A stretch of 64,000 bases of DNA. It comes from Leucaena leucocephala. Its lineage: Eukaryota > Streptophyta > Magnoliopsida > Fabales > Fabaceae. Below are positions 1 to 12,178 of the stretch, piece after piece. The stretch is taken from NCBI GenBank assembly GCA_037074615.1, contig CM073558.1:9114001-9178000 (forward strand), in the 5' to 3' direction. Every line of letters starts with the position of its first letter. Within the stretch, counting starts at the first letter, position 1. The position numbers and the translations under genes are program-made. The notes beneath the pieces were generated by a model. The model was not told the DNA's origin. It saw only the letters and a list, made by a program, of their open reading frames with translations, and made no database searches.

Positions 1-2194
1 TAATTTAGCCTTAAAAAGTGATGACACATTAGCACTCACTTGAATTCTCTTAAGAGGCCTAAACTTTTTCTTATCAGCACATAACTCTTTCAAAAATTTA
101 GCATACTTAGGGTTCCTTTTGAGGAATTCAACTATAAGAATATTTATTTTTATTTTATTAAAAAGAGTATAAGAATCTTTTACAAATTTAGGGTCAATCA
201 TTCTCTTTCTAGAAAAGTACGCGTTAGGAAAAGGGAGATCCTTTATACTTATCTCTTTACCTATAGGCACAGAGGCTCCTTGAGTACTTGACTCTGCCTT
301 CTCCTTTGCTTGTTTCCCTTTGTATGCTGGACTTTGCATGATCACTTCCTCTTCTTACTTCTCTTGTATTTCCTCTTGTGAGTTTCCCTCTTGGGTAGCT
401 TTCTTAATCATAAGCTGTTATTCTTTCTCACTCTCTAATTTCCCAATCTTTATTTGTGATAATGATGTATTTTCAACTTCAAGGTCTTTCATATCCTCCC
501 TTAGTGCATCATCTTCCTTAAAATGAACTTTTCTCTCACTTCTAAGTGATATAGCATTCAAACACTTTAGAATAATAATAGTATTAGAAGGTATGATGCC
601 ACTACTCTTTGTTTGGATGTCACTCACTATATTTGAAACTTGAGTTAAATGACTAGAAATATCAGCATTCTTAAAACTTAACTCCTCAAATTTCCTGTGT
701 GCATATGCATTATCCTTCTACATAGTTTAAAGAATTGAAGTTTTGGAGGTGAATTGACTATCATTCTCTTTGAGCTTGTTATCTATATTGGTCATTCTAT
801 CATCCATGTTGTTCATTTGTGTAGCCATACTCTTTAACAATTGAGAAGTCTCATATGGTCTTAATGCTACTAAGCATTAGGTTGAGCAGGAACCATAGAC
901 CTTGCACTACTTTGGTAGTTACTTAGAAAAGCACCACCTCCTTGGATTTGGTTTGGCCAATTTTCCATACTCTCCCACCTAAAATTTGGTTAGTCTCTCC
1001 ATCTAAGATTATATGTATTGGAGTATGGTCTCTCTTTTAGTATTGATTGTCTCTACCTTGATACATTACTGCTACTTTTTCATACTGTCTATCACATGTA
1101 CTTGTAGCATGCATTATTGAACCGCATAACTCACACCCTGTAACTAATACTTGTGATGTTTCTACTACATGAACTTGCATTATATAATGCAGCTCTCTAT
1201 CAAATAAAGTCATTCTCTTTTCCATTCAGTTTCATAAAGCTACTATTTCTACCAAAATCTCTTTTAAATTACCCGAAGATGATATAAGCATAATTCTTGG
1301 ATCCTCACTTTGATGATCTTTATTAACCATCTTTTGGAATAACTCTCAACTTGTTTTTGGAGTTTTATCTCTCAAATCCATCTGCTACTGCATTGAAGGA
1401 TACCTTATTGTGAGGAAGTTAACCATCAAAGAAAATATTTACTAAATCAGCCTTTGTCATGTTGTGATGTGGACATCGAGCCAACAAGTTGATAATTCTT
1501 GTCTAATATTCATGTAATGACTTTCCATCTTGTTACAAAATATTTGTAATCTCCTTCTTCATACAAGTTGTCTTAGAGGCTGGGAAGAACTATTCTAAAA
1601 ATGTTGACTTCAACTGATCCCATGTAAGAGTTAAGAAATGAGTTGGCAAATTATATAACCACTCCTTATCTTTTCCTTCTATAGTGAAATAGAAACACCT
1701 CCTTAAGACGTCATCCAATATAGTCATTGGAGGCTTCATTGAAGAGCAGATCATATACATAGTCTGTAAGTGTCAATGTGGACATTTTCCTGTAAAACCA
1801 TGAAATTTAGGTAAGGCTACAATCAAAGCTCCTTTAATTTTAAAATTAGCCTATTTAGTGTAAAAACCATAAGGATCATAATTCACATGAGAATGATTTA
1901 TTTCCCTCATACTTCTATTATCTTCTACATTAATTGGTATTTCATTTTCTCCTTGTTTATTATGTCCATTATGCCCATTAGGATTAATCTCAGCCATATT
2001 AGAAATTTCTAATGGAATCTCTAAATTAAGTCCAATTTCAGATCAAGGGACACTAGAGGATGAACTAGATTATTTTCTTCTTATTCATCTACAACTTTAC
2101 CAGTTCCTTCTTCTCTAAATTCTCTTCTCAATTTCCTAAGTTTCCTTTCAATTTTAAGGTCAAAATGCACTAATGGTTAAGTTCTTCTATGCAT
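1..2194 (-). pseudogene. Athila-like gag remnant
   Basis: Decayed Gag reading frame on the minus strand, matching the gag region at 54919-57150. Near 1550-1850 the conserved core can be read: a KGALIVALPKFHGF-like start, then KPPMTILDDV and a KEWLYNLPTHF stretch typical of the retrotransposon gag domain. A zinc-knuckle-like CELCGSIMHATSTC lies in the 62-codon open stretch at 1037-1225. Stops and frameshifts occur throughout; for example the HQHLQ-like segment reads through a stop. The copy is cut by the window edge at a point equal to about 57150 in the right-hand copy, so protease and RT are not visible. Non-functional. Confidence 0.85.
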
Positions 2195-2839
2195 GCAACA
2201 TATAAACAATCAGGAATAACCAAGAAAGCAATCTAAATTAGACACAAAAGTTTCACAATAGAAAAATCAATCTGGTATGATGAAAGGATGTTCAGGTTAG
2301 AGGTCGCGACTATTAATTATATCTGTCGTGATAAAATTTCACAGAGAGCAAATCTTTCAAGTTTGTCGTGACAAACAGTAATAAAGTCACAAATGAATAT
2401 CACAGAGACCAATCAAATACCTCAATATAAGGTCACGACCCATATAAGTTTTGGTCGTAACTCACAAGCACAAATAGTAATTTCACAGGAACTTAGAAAA
2501 AATATAGAATGCTATGCAATGATGTAAATTCCACAATGAAAGAAAATAACATATTTGTTTCTATTTTTGAAAAAATTTTATGCTATGCAATGAAAATAAC
2601 AAAATCTAAAGTTCAAACAATAAGAATTGATTCACATAGACAATAGAATTGACAACTAACTACTAGGGAAATAATTAATTGGCTCCCCTATAATGAAGCC
2701 ATTAATTTGCTCAAATTGTCATTGTTTGATCCATCAAAAATAATGATTGCACCCAATAATATAGCATAAGGTACAATCCTATCATTCTTCTCAAGGAGCC
2801 TTTTTATTAGAATCCTAGAAAATTGGTGGGTAAAGCCAT
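2195..2839 (-). other. Athila-like leader with PBS-like site
   Basis: Untranslated leader between LTR and gag. The rc of 2821-2838 reads ATGGCTTTACCCACCAAT just after the LTR end (CA, rc at 2840-2841), the position of a primer-binding site. The same sequence with small changes follows the right-hand LTR at 54316. It looks like a CpG-decayed form of the TGGCGCC-type PBS common in this clade, but I cannot fix the tRNA. The leader contains several copies of a GTCGTGAC / GTCACGAC motif spaced tens of bases apart. Confidence 0.6.
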
Positions 2840-5800
2840 TGAAAAACTGAGTAAAAATATGGGTTTTTGGATTTGATCGAATATTGATGCTGTAAAATAA
2901 GGGTACAGTAAAGAAAATATTTTTGTATTTTTGATTAAGATGAAAATGAGTTGTATTGTGAAATGAATATGTTAAGAAAGACTCTTGATGATAAAACCAT
3001 AACTATCATTGCTCTAAATTTGATATGGGAGGTTTGAAATCACTAAGTCTTAAGTAAAACGTCAATCAATCGATTGAGTCTAGTGTAATAATAGTTCTTA
3101 AACTTTGATCAAAGCTAGCTTAAAAACTTTTTAATACTCTATTAAAAATCACTTAATGTGTAATTAAATCAGATGATGATAATGCCCTCAAATGATCATT
3201 AATCGATAACTATAGACTTCAAACAATTGAATTAAACATCAATAATCATTGACAATAGTCCAACTATCCAAAAATTAAAACTAAAATATTTATATTAAAA
3301 TCAACAATCTCATCATCCAATGTCAATTACATATATCTAATATAAGAATAATCAATCGACATTCAATCCATATTCATACAATGAAATCCCTAAATCTGGA
3401 AATATCAAAATATGAAATAGGTGCAGATTAAGATAGAAAACTCCCTAGTGCGGTCCATGGGCTCAAGATATGCTATAGATAACCATATACTTCAAACAAT
3501 TGAATTAAACATCAATAATCATTGACAATAGTCCAACTATCTAGAAATCAAAACTAGAATGTTTATATTAAAATCAACAATCTTATCACCCAACGTCAAT
3601 TACAAATATCTAATATAAGAATAATCAATCGACATTCAATCCCTATTCATACAATGAAATCCCTGAATCTGGAAATGTCAAAATATGAAATAGGTGCGGA
3701 TTAAGATAGAAAACTCCCCAGTGCAGTCCATGTGCTCAAGATATGCTATACATCACCAAGAGCTAAAGTTCTAGCCTCTCATAACTCCTACTATGCTATC
3801 ATCGCTGCATATAAATGATGCCATGAAGAATGCATAAAAGGTAATGGAAAGGTTAAGAGAAAGATGGTATAAGTGATTAATTGATGCAGAAATATGAAAA
3901 TCTGTGGAAAGGTGAAGAAAAATAAAAGATATGTGTGAAGGTTGTAGAGAGAATGTTAAGAGAGAGTAAGCATTGCTTCTTAGCCAGAGCTGGCAAAAAA
4001 TCTAGCCCCTTCATCTGACTGCTCTTGATTCCTCTAATTCCAGAATGACCTAATAAAAAATACTCAGCTTCACTAACTATCCCTTTTATTCGTGACCAGA
4101 TCAATATTTTGGTCATGACCTATAAACGCATAAAAGCTTCCTAGAAGAAATAAGGTCACAACTTATGGACACTTTAGTCGTGACTAAATACCTTATAAAC
4201 TGACTTCCTTATTTGATCCTCTTTGTCTTGTGATTTCTTTTCTACTCACATTAGTCCTTGATTCTCCTCCAAAATACCTACAATTCAAAATCAAAGGCCA
4301 CAGTAAAAGTGCAAATAATTAAAGAATACCATAAATACAATTTGAAAGAGTTAATTTACCATTTAATCCTTTAATCAGTATATTGCCATGCACAATCACG
4401 TATTAACACAAAAGCATAATTATAGTCATAAAATGAATGGTAAACTTCCCATAAAACCCTAAAAAATGTCAAAGAAATTGTCTTATCCTGATTTTTATGC
4501 CTAGAAGCCCAATATGTAGCTTAAAAGAGGTAGGCTACCATGCCCTATTAAGCAAAAGTCCCATAAGTATACATATGATGTTTAGAGACTAAACTGCAAG
4601 TAAGTGAAAGATCAGGGACTAAATTGTAAATAGTAAAAGTCCCTGGGGCATAATGGTTATTTTGAAGAAAGAGAGGGACTAAACTAAAAAGTCTAAAAGT
4701 TCAGGGTAAAAAATGAAAGTAGATACAAGTTGTGGGCTATTAAGTGTAATTATGAAAAGTTACGGAGACTTAATTGAAAAGATGGAAAGTTTCTATGGGT
4801 AAAATTGTAATTATAGAAAGTTCAGCCTAAAAAGGCTTAGAACTGCCCAGAAGAATTTCAGTCCCAAAATTCATTAGTAGATAGAGAAAGTTATGCTGGT
4901 TAATCTAGCATGATATAGAAATTTTATCAGAGTTCTAGATAGCCGGTATTTATCTGATAGTCTAAAAGATTATCTGATATTTTATCTGATCTTATGAACC
5001 TCAGATATAAGTGAAAAGTTATAGGAAGGTGTGCCCTATGACACCAGACATCATGAATATGACAGAACCTTGAAAGGAGATCTATAGAAGAAGTTATTCC
5101 CATATTAGCGAATTTTGATGGGAAGTTGTGAACACCTGAGATCTTGTTATGAAACTTAGCAATAAGTAAGTTATGACTGAATGAGCTCAAATGATGTTAT
5201 AGAAAGGCCCATGATGATGCCAAGTGAGGCCCAAACCCATGATATCAGTTTATCAGTTACAGAGGTCAGTACCAGAAATATGCAGAAAAAGTATGAAATG
5301 ACGAAAATGCCCTTATGCTATAAAATACTAAAAGAATGAGTAAAGGGTATTTTGGTCATTTGACTAGGGTTAGACAGTCAAGGAAAGTTATCTGGATAAT
5401 TGAATAGGGTTAGAAAATACTCTGGTAAAGTATGAAAAGACAATAATGCCCTAGAATTAATGAAGAGTAACCAAAGGCATTTTGGTAATTTGCTAAGGGA
5501 TGTTTCTTGGCAATTGAGACACCATAGTGCTTAGGCTTCATTAGAGACCCAAGATTACATTCCCATATATCCAAAAAATGTGGCCCAAGAGTAATGTGGG
5601 TCCAAGTGGCATTAAAATGTTAGTTTAATACTTTTTCAATAAAGTAAAGTTACCCGGTTAAAGTTAGAACTGGGAAAAGTGATCAGATAAAGCTTTAAAC
5701 TCATCCAGAACCATGAGGTGGCATAAAAGGTGTCCTCATGGGACCCACAAGGTTCCACATGGCATGAGTATAGGGAAAGAAGAAAAAGCTAAGGACACGT

Positions 5801-6058
5801 GGCATAATCTCAGCCGTTCATCCTGGGACAGGACTTTATAATTCTTTGGAAATGCTGAGTTAACTAGTGAGGTGTGCCAAGGGCCCCACCATTGCGCCAC
5901 CTAAGCATGTGAGGTGTCCCATGGATTATGCCATTTTGATGAGTCATCTAGGATGATGATGTCTTCGTGATGATGCAGGCAAGGATACTTGAGGAAGCTT
6001 AGTGATCTGAGCCGTTCATTACAATTCGATCTGGACCATTCATTCCACCACCTTTCAC

Positions 6059-6070
6059 CTATATATAGAC
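6059..6070 (+). promoter_or_regulatory. TATA box inside family A LTR (A1)
   Basis: CTATATATAGAC followed by pyrimidine-rich then purine-rich sequence, as at an LTR U3/R border. Equivalent CTATAAATACCCC boxes occur in copies A5 (51031) and A2 (13973-13984, minus), so the site is conserved between copies. Confidence 0.55.
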
Positions 6071-6103
6071 ACTCCCCCTTCCATTCAAGGCATCCACGGC
6101 AAG

Positions 6104-6175
6104 AAACAAGAAAGGAAGAGAAAGAAGAGAGAAAAAGAGAAAGAGAGAAAGGAAGGAAGGAAGGAAAAAGGAGGA
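6104..6175 (+). repeat. Purine-only GA/GGAA microsatellite
   Basis: About 70 bases that are nearly all A and G (gaaagaagagag..., then a run of ggaa units). It lies 40 bases downstream of the TATA box in the family A LTR and gives rise to the spurious Lys/Arg/Glu-rich open frame here. Confidence 0.8.
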
Positions 6176-6304
6176 GTTCTGGCAGAGCTAGCAGCAATCC
6201 AAGGAGTTTAGAGACTCGGCAAGCTTAGGAATAAGTAAGTAATTTATTCTAGTCCCTAAGCTAATAAATTAGAGGATTGTTCATATAAATTTAATAGTGA
6301 GAAT

Positions 6305-8174
6305 TGTTGGAAATCGTGCCCTAGGGGCCAATCATTGTCTTATGAACATTATTGATTTATGAATTTATTAATTGAGTTATCATATTATTTGCATGTTTAT
6401 TATGATGACCATCTTTGGATAATTCATGATATTATCCTAAATATCCCTGGTCGATCATCTATGTGGGAGCACAGATGAAATAAGACCAGTATGACTTTGA
6501 AGATGTATAGAGATATAAATCAAAGTCATAAGCACATGTAAGAGTACAGGGTGTTGGACCGACCCGCTATGAGAGAACTGCATGGGTAACGTCATAAGCT
6601 TCTCTCATATACAAACCATGTCAATATGCCCTTTGACCTGAGATCATCATGGATTCCTACATGACAAAATGCTCAGCTTTGACCTAGTCAAAAGTCACTT
6701 TTGACCGAGTGATCATAAAGACTATGTTCGGGCTTAGTGGTTTTTCATGCGGAGGAATATGAATGGTCAAGATGGAATTTGTCCCTCACATTCGTGGAGA
6801 GATATTACTGGGCCCCTCGATGAGTGAGTCTGAGAAATGTATAGCCATACTGTAATGGAAAGGTAGTTCCATTTCTATAGTCAGACTACTCAGGGATCGA
6901 GAAAGTAACGGTCGGGAATAGGACGATGACATCATCCATGCCTCATCCATGACCAAAATATCGCGTGACAGAAGGGACATGATATGGTTGTATAAAAGGT
7001 TACATCGTTTATCGATCCTCATATGATTTGGGTAGTCGTTATGTCTTGCTAGAGACCGCTTGCGACTGGTGGGCTAGTATAGCAAATGGCCCACTACCAA
7101 CTTCATATGGGCCTACAGGGTCGCACACAAAATAGCCTAACACGAGCTATGATGTCCAGATTCATTGAATCTAAGACATGTCCAGATTCAATGAATGATC
7201 CAGGTGAATGTATATATATTTATTTATATTTATATTCATATATATATATATAAATTCGTATATATATATTATATATATGAGATATATGAGATTTAATTTA
7301 TAAGGATAAATTAAATCCCTATCATGTTTGAATTCAAAATTCAAATTAATAGGATATCTCATATAAGAGATATTTATAAGATTTAATTTATAAGGATAAA
7401 TTAAATCTCTATCACGTTTGAATTCGAAATTCAAATTGATAGGATATCTCATATAAGAGATATTTATAAGATTTAATTTTAAGGATAAATTAAATCCCTA
7501 TTATGTTTGAATTTGAAATTCAAATTGATAGGATATCTCAAATTTGTTTTATGAGAATAAATCAAATATAGTTCAGTCTCATCTTTATTTAAAGTTAAAT
7601 AAATAGGTAATTAAATCTGTGGGACGGATTTAATATTATTTATTTAATTAGTTTCTTATAAAATTATACAACATATGATATTGTATTATTTTCAGAATTA
7701 ATATAAGATTAACTCCTAAAATCCTTTTCGGTTAGGGAAAACGCAGAGTATCCTATATATCTAATATTAGGAGCTACGTTTTGGAACAGACACACACATA
7801 GAACACAGAAAGGCCGAAGGGGACTCTGCAAAAGGTTTGCAGATAAGAAACTGCCGAAATAGAGACGGAGAGGACGAACTCTTGAGAAAGCCCTGGAGGG
7901 ACAAGAGACGCTAGCACGTCGTTCGTGGTTGAAAAGCTGCTCGTGTGGATACCAGTAGAGGAAGCCGACCTGAGTCGTCGACTTCTTGTGATCAGAAAGG
8001 GAGCACGAGCCGCAGAGAGAAGCTGTGAACATCGTGACCGAAAGCTGTGGAAGTCGCTGAGACACACTGAGGTTAATGCTTCTTCCCACTTGACTTAAAC
8101 ACATACGGTAGATCCTGGCAAGGAATGAAAAATTTTTAAGATAATTTCCGCTGCGTGTCTTTCAATTCCTTACA
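6305..8174 (+). repeat. Ty1/copia solo LTR
   Basis: 1870-bp LTR of the same family as the full element at 29263-38373: it starts TGTTGGAAATCGTGCCC and ends AATTCCTTACA. A perfect 5-bp target duplication AGAAT flanks it (6300-6304 and 8175-8179). No internal region is left, so it arose by LTR-LTR recombination. It is more diverged from the two intact LTRs than they are from each other. It is 91 bp shorter, which equals one unit of the internal minisatellite. It sits inside family A copy A1. Confidence 0.95.
7262..7550 (+). repeat. Three-unit ~90-bp minisatellite in copia LTR
   Basis: Tandem units carrying 'atttaatttataaggataaa', 'gtttgaattc' and 'taggatatctcatataagag'. The 'taggatatctc' landmark recurs at 7350, 7440 and 7529, spacing 89-90 bp. 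The full-length element has four units at the equivalent place. Confidence 0.85.
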
Positions 8175-9384
8175 AGAATAGATAAATATCTCTCTTGATA
8201 AGGTTAGCCATGGATATAAAGAAAGTTAGGGGATTGTCTGATTAAATGTATTACCTCAAGTTATGCATGAGTTAGGTAGAGCTATACTGGATAGAATAAT
8301 AATAAAGATATTATTATGCTATGCATAGGCTCTGACCTAGGAAAAGAATGAACCTTAGAGCAAAGGCTAAGAGCTAGAAGAGAGGCTACATGTCACGTAG
8401 TAAACTTATCCTAAACTTGTATGCATTGAATGTTATGCTTGATTGTGCTATGGCTTTGTTGAATTATGTTGCATATGTGCTTATGTATGAAGCTCTATTT
8501 CTATGATTACTTTGGCCAATTATATTTCATATGTTACATGGAAGCATGCACATTACACAATGTTAACACTTTCACAAGTAAGCATAAGTATTTATATTAA
8601 TACATGCATTATTTAGTACCGTTTGCTACTGAGATTTCCCCAGATATCTCACCCCTTCCATATAATTCCAATTATAGCAGGTTTTCTCAAGATGGAGGAG
8701 ATAAAGATGCATGAATAGAAGTTGATAATTATTTAACATGATTGATATGTGATTGATGTATGTATAATTAATTGCTGGAAATTGTCACTATGAACAGTAG
8801 CTCGTGGGGAGATAGTGACAATTGAGCTATGATTAGAAATAGTAAATGATAGAATAAATATATGATATTTTACCAGTAAATAGTAGATATACCAAGCTTC
8901 GATTTGATATATAGAATGTCTCATTTGTATGTCTACACATGGAGATATGATTTTTCAAAGATAAGACCAAAAATACTGAAATCAGGGGAAAACGCTAGAT
9001 GAACATTAAACTTGCAGAGTTGACCAATGTTGACTTGGTCAAGACATGATCAACAAGTTATTTTTCTCTAAAATATAATTAAGTTTGATTTGTATAACAA
9101 TTTGAACCACTTCATTTCGATTTTTTTAGATTTAATTATGATTTTTTGAAGTCAAGCCACTCCTCTGGAAGTTACATTGTGAACAGTACTCTATAGAGTA
9201 AAATTCCAGATTGGATAATTTGACTTCAATGACCTTAAAAGTGATTCCAGATACTATCGTTTGGTCCCTAAGATGTAAAAAAATTAGGATGTTTCATAAA
9301 TCATATACAAATTGCATCCTATCAGTTTGTGAGCGTAAAATACTTTCTGTGTGGTTGGAATTTCTCCATGGGAGTAGGTGTAAA

Positions 9385-11290
9385 GAACTGACATCCTACA
9401 ACTAGTTTTCCCATAGGAGGAAATAAAGTTGGCATGCAAGGACCAGGAGGACAATTATCAATGCGACAAGGGAGATTAAAAGATGTCTCTATGTCATCAT
9501 CAAAGTACCTTGAACAAAAAGTTATGGCCCCGTCTCTAGAATGACTTTATGCTATTGACCCCTCTGGCCATGCCTTATTTGTAACATATAATTTTAATTT
9601 TTCCAAGTACCTACAGGTTAATATTCCATTAATAATTTTGAACAACCGAAATAAAAATATGGAATTGAAAATGCAGGTATAAAAGATCATTTAGTATCTC
9701 TCTATAGGGTACATCTATCTTTATTGGACTAACCCAGCGACCTTTGCTTCTCTATAAGGTGGACAGTCAAATAGACCATGGCAGTGAAAAATAATGGAGA
9801 AAATATCATCTCCTTGGGACAAAGCCTATGAATTATTTGATTTTTTTTGCTGATCAAGCTATTAAGTAGGAGAATTGTTACATAAGAACATGGGAGTCAT
9901 GACTCTTTAACCCAGTAACCTTTTGAGCCTGCAGATCGATACACCTTGAGATGTTGCTAGAATATCAATAAGGTACTTTTATATTCTTTAACATCATAAG
10001 GAAAATAACCTTGTTTTACTTTGTCAAGGTGAATTTAACTAGCTGGAACTTGTCATTTTAATCAGGCCAAGCCTCTTCACGAATTCTCCAGGCCCATAAA
10101 TCTTTTCTAGCTGCCAGATGGTCTTTGGATTTTTTGGCTTCGTTGAGTAACATATATACCATGTTATCACACACATTCTTCTCAATGTGCATAACGTCCA
10201 AACTATGGCATAGCAAATTAGATTCCCAATAAGGAAGAGTGAAAAATATGCTTCTCTTCCACCATTGTATATGTTGACCATCAGATGTTCCACTAGATCC
10301 TCATCCTAGTCATTCGGGATCCTTATTCGTGCCAAATTTGATCTTGTACCTACCACAAGACTTCCCATCTAGACAAAGTAATAGGAGGATCTCTACTTTC
10401 TTGGTTTCCATCAAAGCAAATCCATTACAATCTAAATCTATGCTTAGAATCAAGGAACCGTCATTGTCCCATGAAGCACCATTTGTGATTGTGTGGAGGG
10501 TGACATCGTATGGAGTCAAAGTTGTACTCTGGATAGGCCAAGCCAGTATGCACATTCCAACCGGACAAAAGAAGGGAAATCATTTATTTCCACATTAAGC
10601 TAAACGGAGGTTGAAACTTCCCTTCTCATATGAGTCGTAAGTTTCAACACTATTTGTCTAAAACTCTATCAATTATTATATCAATAGCTACAGGTAGACG
10701 TCTATATTATTCCCCAGTGCTTTCTTGCCAGGAATGATTGTACAGAATCAACACCACTGGCCGATATTGTAGCTCATGATCTTACTTCCAAAGGGATTAA
10801 AATCATCCATTGCCAACACAAGATGGACATTTATAGAATCATCGGCAAAGTCTGGAAATGTTGTGTCAAATGCTTTCCACACCTCTGCATCTCATGGGTG
10901 TCTTAACTTGCTATTTGAATTTTGTTCAGTCACGTGCCACCTCATGTGTTCAATCATTTTTTATGACATATATATTATTTGCAACCGCATTTTCAAAGAA
11001 AAGTACTTAATGATCCAATGTATTGAGAACTGCATTAAATTTTGTTCAAAAACATGACAATTGACAAATTATATTGCAATAAATTGTACCTTAGAATTTT
11101 GGCCAGTTTCTTCTTCTTTTTCCCTTCCGTACTGACTTGTACCAAAATATTTGCATCCTTTCCAAAATGCAGCATACAATCATTTGGGCATGCATCTATC
11201 ATCTTGTAGTTTAAGCCAAATTTATTAATAATCTTCTTCGCCTCATAAAAAGATGGAGGGAACTAGGCTTGAGGGAAAGTATCTACTAGT
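9385..11290 (-). pseudogene. CACTA (En/Spm) TNP2-type transposase remnant
   Basis: Minus-strand remnant of a CACTA transposase. From 11290 downward the broken frames give LLELLVDTFPQA, FYEAKKIINKFGLNYKMIDACPNDCML and a Lys-rich stretch; then DVYL and VETYDSYEKGSFNL near 10620-10690; then DVMHIEKNVCDN followed by MVYMLLNEAKKSKDHLAARK near 10100-10200; then MYPIERYL near 9720; then YVTNKAWPEGSIA and TFCSRYFDDDIETSFN near 9500-9620. These are hallmark TNP2 blocks in the correct order. Many stops and frameshifts make it non-functional. I could not find CACTA terminal repeats; the Athila-like element abuts its 3' side at 9324. Confidence 0.85.
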
Positions 11291-11465
11291 AACTCTAACA
11301 GCATGGAGATAGCCTTTTCAGTCATACCACAAAGGCATTATAAAATAATTATATAAAATTATATAAATACTAATATATTAATAAAGTAATATAGAGTAAT
11401 AAAGTAATATAGAGATAAGATAGAAATATGAATATGAAATCAATAAAAAGGGCCCTTTTCAATTG
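11291..11465. other. AT-rich junction between CACTA remnant and plastid DNA
   Basis: Very AT-rich (ataaaattatataaatac...). No gene seen. The left border of plastid-like sequence lies somewhere here, before the tRNA-Ser copy. Confidence 0.4.
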
Positions 11466-11553
11466 GGAAGAGATGGCTGAGTGGACTAAAGTGTCGAATT
11501 GCTAATCTGTTGTACAAATTTTTTGTACCGAGGGTTCGAATCCCTCTCTTTCC
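11466..11553 (+). tRNA. trnS-GCU: Plastid-derived tRNA-Ser (GCU) pseudogene
   Basis: Begins GGAAGAGATGGCTGAGTGG and ends AGGGTTCGAATCCCTCTC then TTTCC, with the long variable arm of a serine tRNA. Anticodon GCT is at 11501-11503 in loop TTGCTAA. Several C-to-T type changes in the D-stem, anticodon stem and variable arm, plus an extra A near the 5' end, distinguish it from typical plastid trnS-GCU. Probably a dead NUPT copy; no flanking CCA. Confidence 0.85.
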
Positions 11554-11766
11554 ATTTCCATCAATGATTTGGTATTTTATTTACCTTTTGAGTTTCTAGA
11601 ACAGAGTCTCTTTTTTGTTTTATTTATTTGTTTGAATTTTAACGATATTTATTATTTATATTATTTTTTATTTCTTTTTCATTTTAATATTGAAATATTG
11701 AATAGTTTAAATTGAATATAAATATTTATTTCTAATTTATTTATATTTTATTTTTATTTATTATAT
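11554..11766. other. AT-rich spacer, no gene seen
   Basis: T- and A-rich spacer between the trnS copy and the ycf1 fragment. It could be plastid spacer or decayed nuclear DNA. No feature supported. Confidence 0.4.
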
Positions 11767-11991
11767 TTATTTATGGGATACTAATGTAGACCATCCATTT
11801 TGAGATAAATCATATTGATAATAACCCTTTAACCAATTTGTCCATTGATTCATTATAGAATTGGGAGCACTCTTTTGTTTTAATTTGGAATGAGATAATC
11901 CTTCTACTCCAAAAAAATAATCCTTTATTTCATTCTTAAGAAAAAGAGGTGTTCCATCATCAAACCAATAGGGTAATTTCCATTTCTTCAA
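11767..11991 (-). pseudogene. ycf1: Plastid ycf1 (TIC214) fragment Y1
   Basis: 75-codon open stretch on the minus strand reading KWKLPYWFDDGTPLFLKN, then a KLKQKSAPNSIMNQWTNW segment and YQYDLSQNGWSTLVS. This is part of Ycf1/Tic214, a large protein of the plastid inner envelope. The full gene is about 5-6 kb, so only a small slice is present. Overlapping slices of the same part of ycf1 recur at 17095, 20495 and 23010, on the opposite strand. Non-functional fragment. Confidence 0.8.
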
Positions 11992-12127
11992 CTAATAATG
12001 ATTAATGGAAAAGAAACATATATGGATTAGCATAATTATTAGTAGCGTCATATTTAGGATTCCAAGAGAAGGAGATAGTGTACTACTAGACCTTGGATTT
12101 TTTATTACTCTCGATCTCAGTCACTAA
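11992..12127. other. Short spacer between plastid fragments
   Basis: About 135 bases separating the ycf1 slice from the rrn23 slice. Not identified; likely plastid spacer or filler at a joint. Confidence 0.35.
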
Positions 12128-12178
12128 CTCCCCTGTTATCAGGTCACCAACTTCCTTGACCTTCTGGCATTGGGCAGG
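12128..12178 (-). pseudogene. rrn23: Plastid 23S rRNA fragment, left part of split copy
   Basis: The rc reads CCCAATGCCAGAAGGTCAAG then GAAGTTGGTGACCTGAT, a highly conserved stretch of bacterial-type 23S rRNA. It rejoins the piece at 15439-15617 once the family A LTR between them is removed; GCAGG (12174-12178) is the target duplication. Confidence 0.85.

Larger units (their letters stand above)
4479..9296 (+). repeat. Family A solo LTR, copy A1 (interrupted by copia solo LTR)
   Basis: Starts TGTCTTATCC and ends GGATGTTTCA, the family A ends (consensus TGTCATATCC...GGATGTTACA). Flanks GAAAT (4474-4478) and TAAAT (9297-9301) look like a 5-bp target duplication with one change. Net length without the copia insert is about 2.94 kb. 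It holds family marks: repeated 'agggactaaa..gtaaa' phrases (4590-4830), 'cattttggtcatt', a TATA box near 6059, and a GCTACTGAGATTTCCCC block at 8626. No coding region is seen, so it is called a solo LTR of a long-LTR retrotransposon. The class of the parent element is unknown. Confidence 0.75.
1..9324 (-). mobile_element. Athila-like Ty3/gypsy retrotransposon, 5' half, interrupted (left copy)
   Basis: Minus-strand element that enters from beyond the left edge. Reading leftwards from 9324 it shows an LTR start (TGATAGGATGCAATTT, rc at 9309-9324), the LTR, a PBS-like site near 2821-2838, a leader, and a decayed gag that runs off the window. It aligns with the plus-strand element at 53349-63781: the LTR starts, leaders and gag regions are closely similar. 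The LTR is split by a family A solo LTR at 4479-9296. Without that insert the LTR would be about 1.66 kb. Family assignment rests on gag resembling Athila-type Gag (PF03732-like) and on the better preserved RT of the right-hand copy. Pol of this copy lies outside the window. Confidence 0.85.
2840..9324 (-). repeat. Athila-like 5' LTR, split by family A LTR
   Basis: The LTR runs from 9324 (rc TG) to 2840 (rc CA). Its sequence matches the two LTRs of the right-hand element (53349-54315 and 62836-63781). If 4479-9296 is cut out, the flanks rejoin in register with the right-hand 3' LTR start near 62836-62890, which proves the nested insertion. Net length is about 1.66 kb. Pieces at 3160-3320 and 3470-3620 repeat one another (CATCAATAATCATTGACAAT and neighbours), a local duplication within the LTR of about 300 bp spacing. 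Confidence 0.8.

Noticed and set aside
5989..6228. Lys/Arg/Glu-rich 79-codon frame as a small protein
   Set aside because: Produced by a purine-only microsatellite in a family A LTR leader.
7709..8104. Minus-strand frames in the copia LTRs (also 30801-31151 and 37951-38301) as genes
   Set aside because: They lie antisense in the R/U5 part of the LTR and recur because the LTR recurs; no protein-family features.
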